DNA of 6,548 nt from Filomicrobium sp. (GTDB lineage Bacteria; Pseudomonadota; Alphaproteobacteria; Rhizobiales; Hyphomicrobiaceae), in NCBI GenBank assembly GCA_030607105.1, contig JAUWFF010000071.1, forward strand, positions 1 to 6,548, given 5' to 3'. Below, one piece after another: positions 6,405 to 6,548 of this stretch. A program made the position numbers and the translations under genes. Each line of letters begins with the position of its first letter. Within the stretch, counting starts at the first letter, position 1. Under the pieces are notes generated by a model that was not told the DNA's origin, ran no database searches, and was given only the letters and a program-made list of their open reading frames with translations.

Positions 6405-6548
6405 TCAACAAGTCGGTTCGGGATCGAGCCTGCCGGCCTTTTTATCGTATCCACCGCCAAACAGCGGAAACGTCTCTTCGACAATGTAAGGGCCGCCGCC
6501 GGTGTGCGGCTTCGACGAGAAGAGCGTGAAGTGCGTGACGTAAAAGGG
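6405..6548 (-). CDS. C-terminal 47 residues of an unrecognised protein (runs off right edge)
   Basis: The reading frame entering from the right edge is open for 47 codons and ends in TGA at 6405-6407. It starts PFYVTHFTLFSSKPHTGGGP, passes through an acidic/aromatic stretch (YIVEETFPLFGGGYDKK) and ends DPEPTC. Its composition looks like real protein: mixed aromatic, glycine-rich turns and no runs of Arg or Ala. I do not recognise the family. There is no membrane segment in the visible part. The predicted promoter of the next minus-strand gene lies 35 nt after its stop, so the two are probably separate transcription units, though read-through is possible. Confidence 0.55.
   Translation of the reverse strand, partial: PFYVTHFTLFSSKPHTGGGPYIVEETFPLFGGGYDKKAGRLDPEPTC

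Noticed and set aside
1..6548. A mobile element, CRISPR array, toxin-antitoxin pair, phage defence system or other novel multi-gene system
   Set aside because: I saw no transposase, integrase, spaced direct repeats, terminal inverted repeats or unexplained gene cluster. All long frames with protein-like composition belong to known families, apart from the short right-edge tail.

Overview
The window looks like chromosomal DNA from an alphaproteobacterium, most likely of the Hyphomicrobiales (Rhizobiales). This rests on moderately GC-rich coding sequence, GTG and TTG start codons, and a ccmA gene read divergently from a ~900-residue acnA followed by a DUF1223 gene, an order I recall from many members of that order. 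A Hyphomicrobium- or Bradyrhizobium-like genus is a guess; no rRNA or tRNA is present to settle it.

Layout from left to right. Positions 1-233 (minus) hold the N-terminal third of ccmA, the ATPase of the haem exporter for cytochrome c maturation, running off the left edge. Positions 234-479 are a divergent intergenic region with a weak promoter candidate and two inverted repeats in the acnA leader. Positions 480-3191 (plus) are a complete aconitase with all three cluster cysteines, closed by a clear intrinsic terminator at 3231-3262. Positions 3368-4120 (plus) encode an exported DUF1223 protein with a thioredoxin-like CxxC. It converges, with only 20 bp between, on a minus-strand pair: a class III (CaiB/formyl-CoA transferase type) CoA-transferase (4141-5358) and, upstream of it in transcription, a crotonase-fold protein (5358-6137). 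The pair shares a TAATG stop/start overlap and is almost certainly translationally coupled. A 267-bp intergenic region (6138-6404) carries a TTGACA/CATAAT promoter candidate whose -10 lies inside a 17-bp inverted repeat. The right edge (6405-6548, minus) holds the last 47 codons of a protein I do not recognise.

The left half is core metabolism (TCA cycle, cytochrome c biogenesis). The right half is a small acid-activation module: the CoA-transferase would place CoA on a carboxylic acid, and the crotonase would act on the resulting acyl-CoA, probably under a local regulator. The crotonase lacks both glutamates used by classical enoyl-CoA hydratases, so its reaction is the most open biochemical question here. 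I see no transposon, CRISPR array, RNA gene or convincing new multi-gene system in this window.
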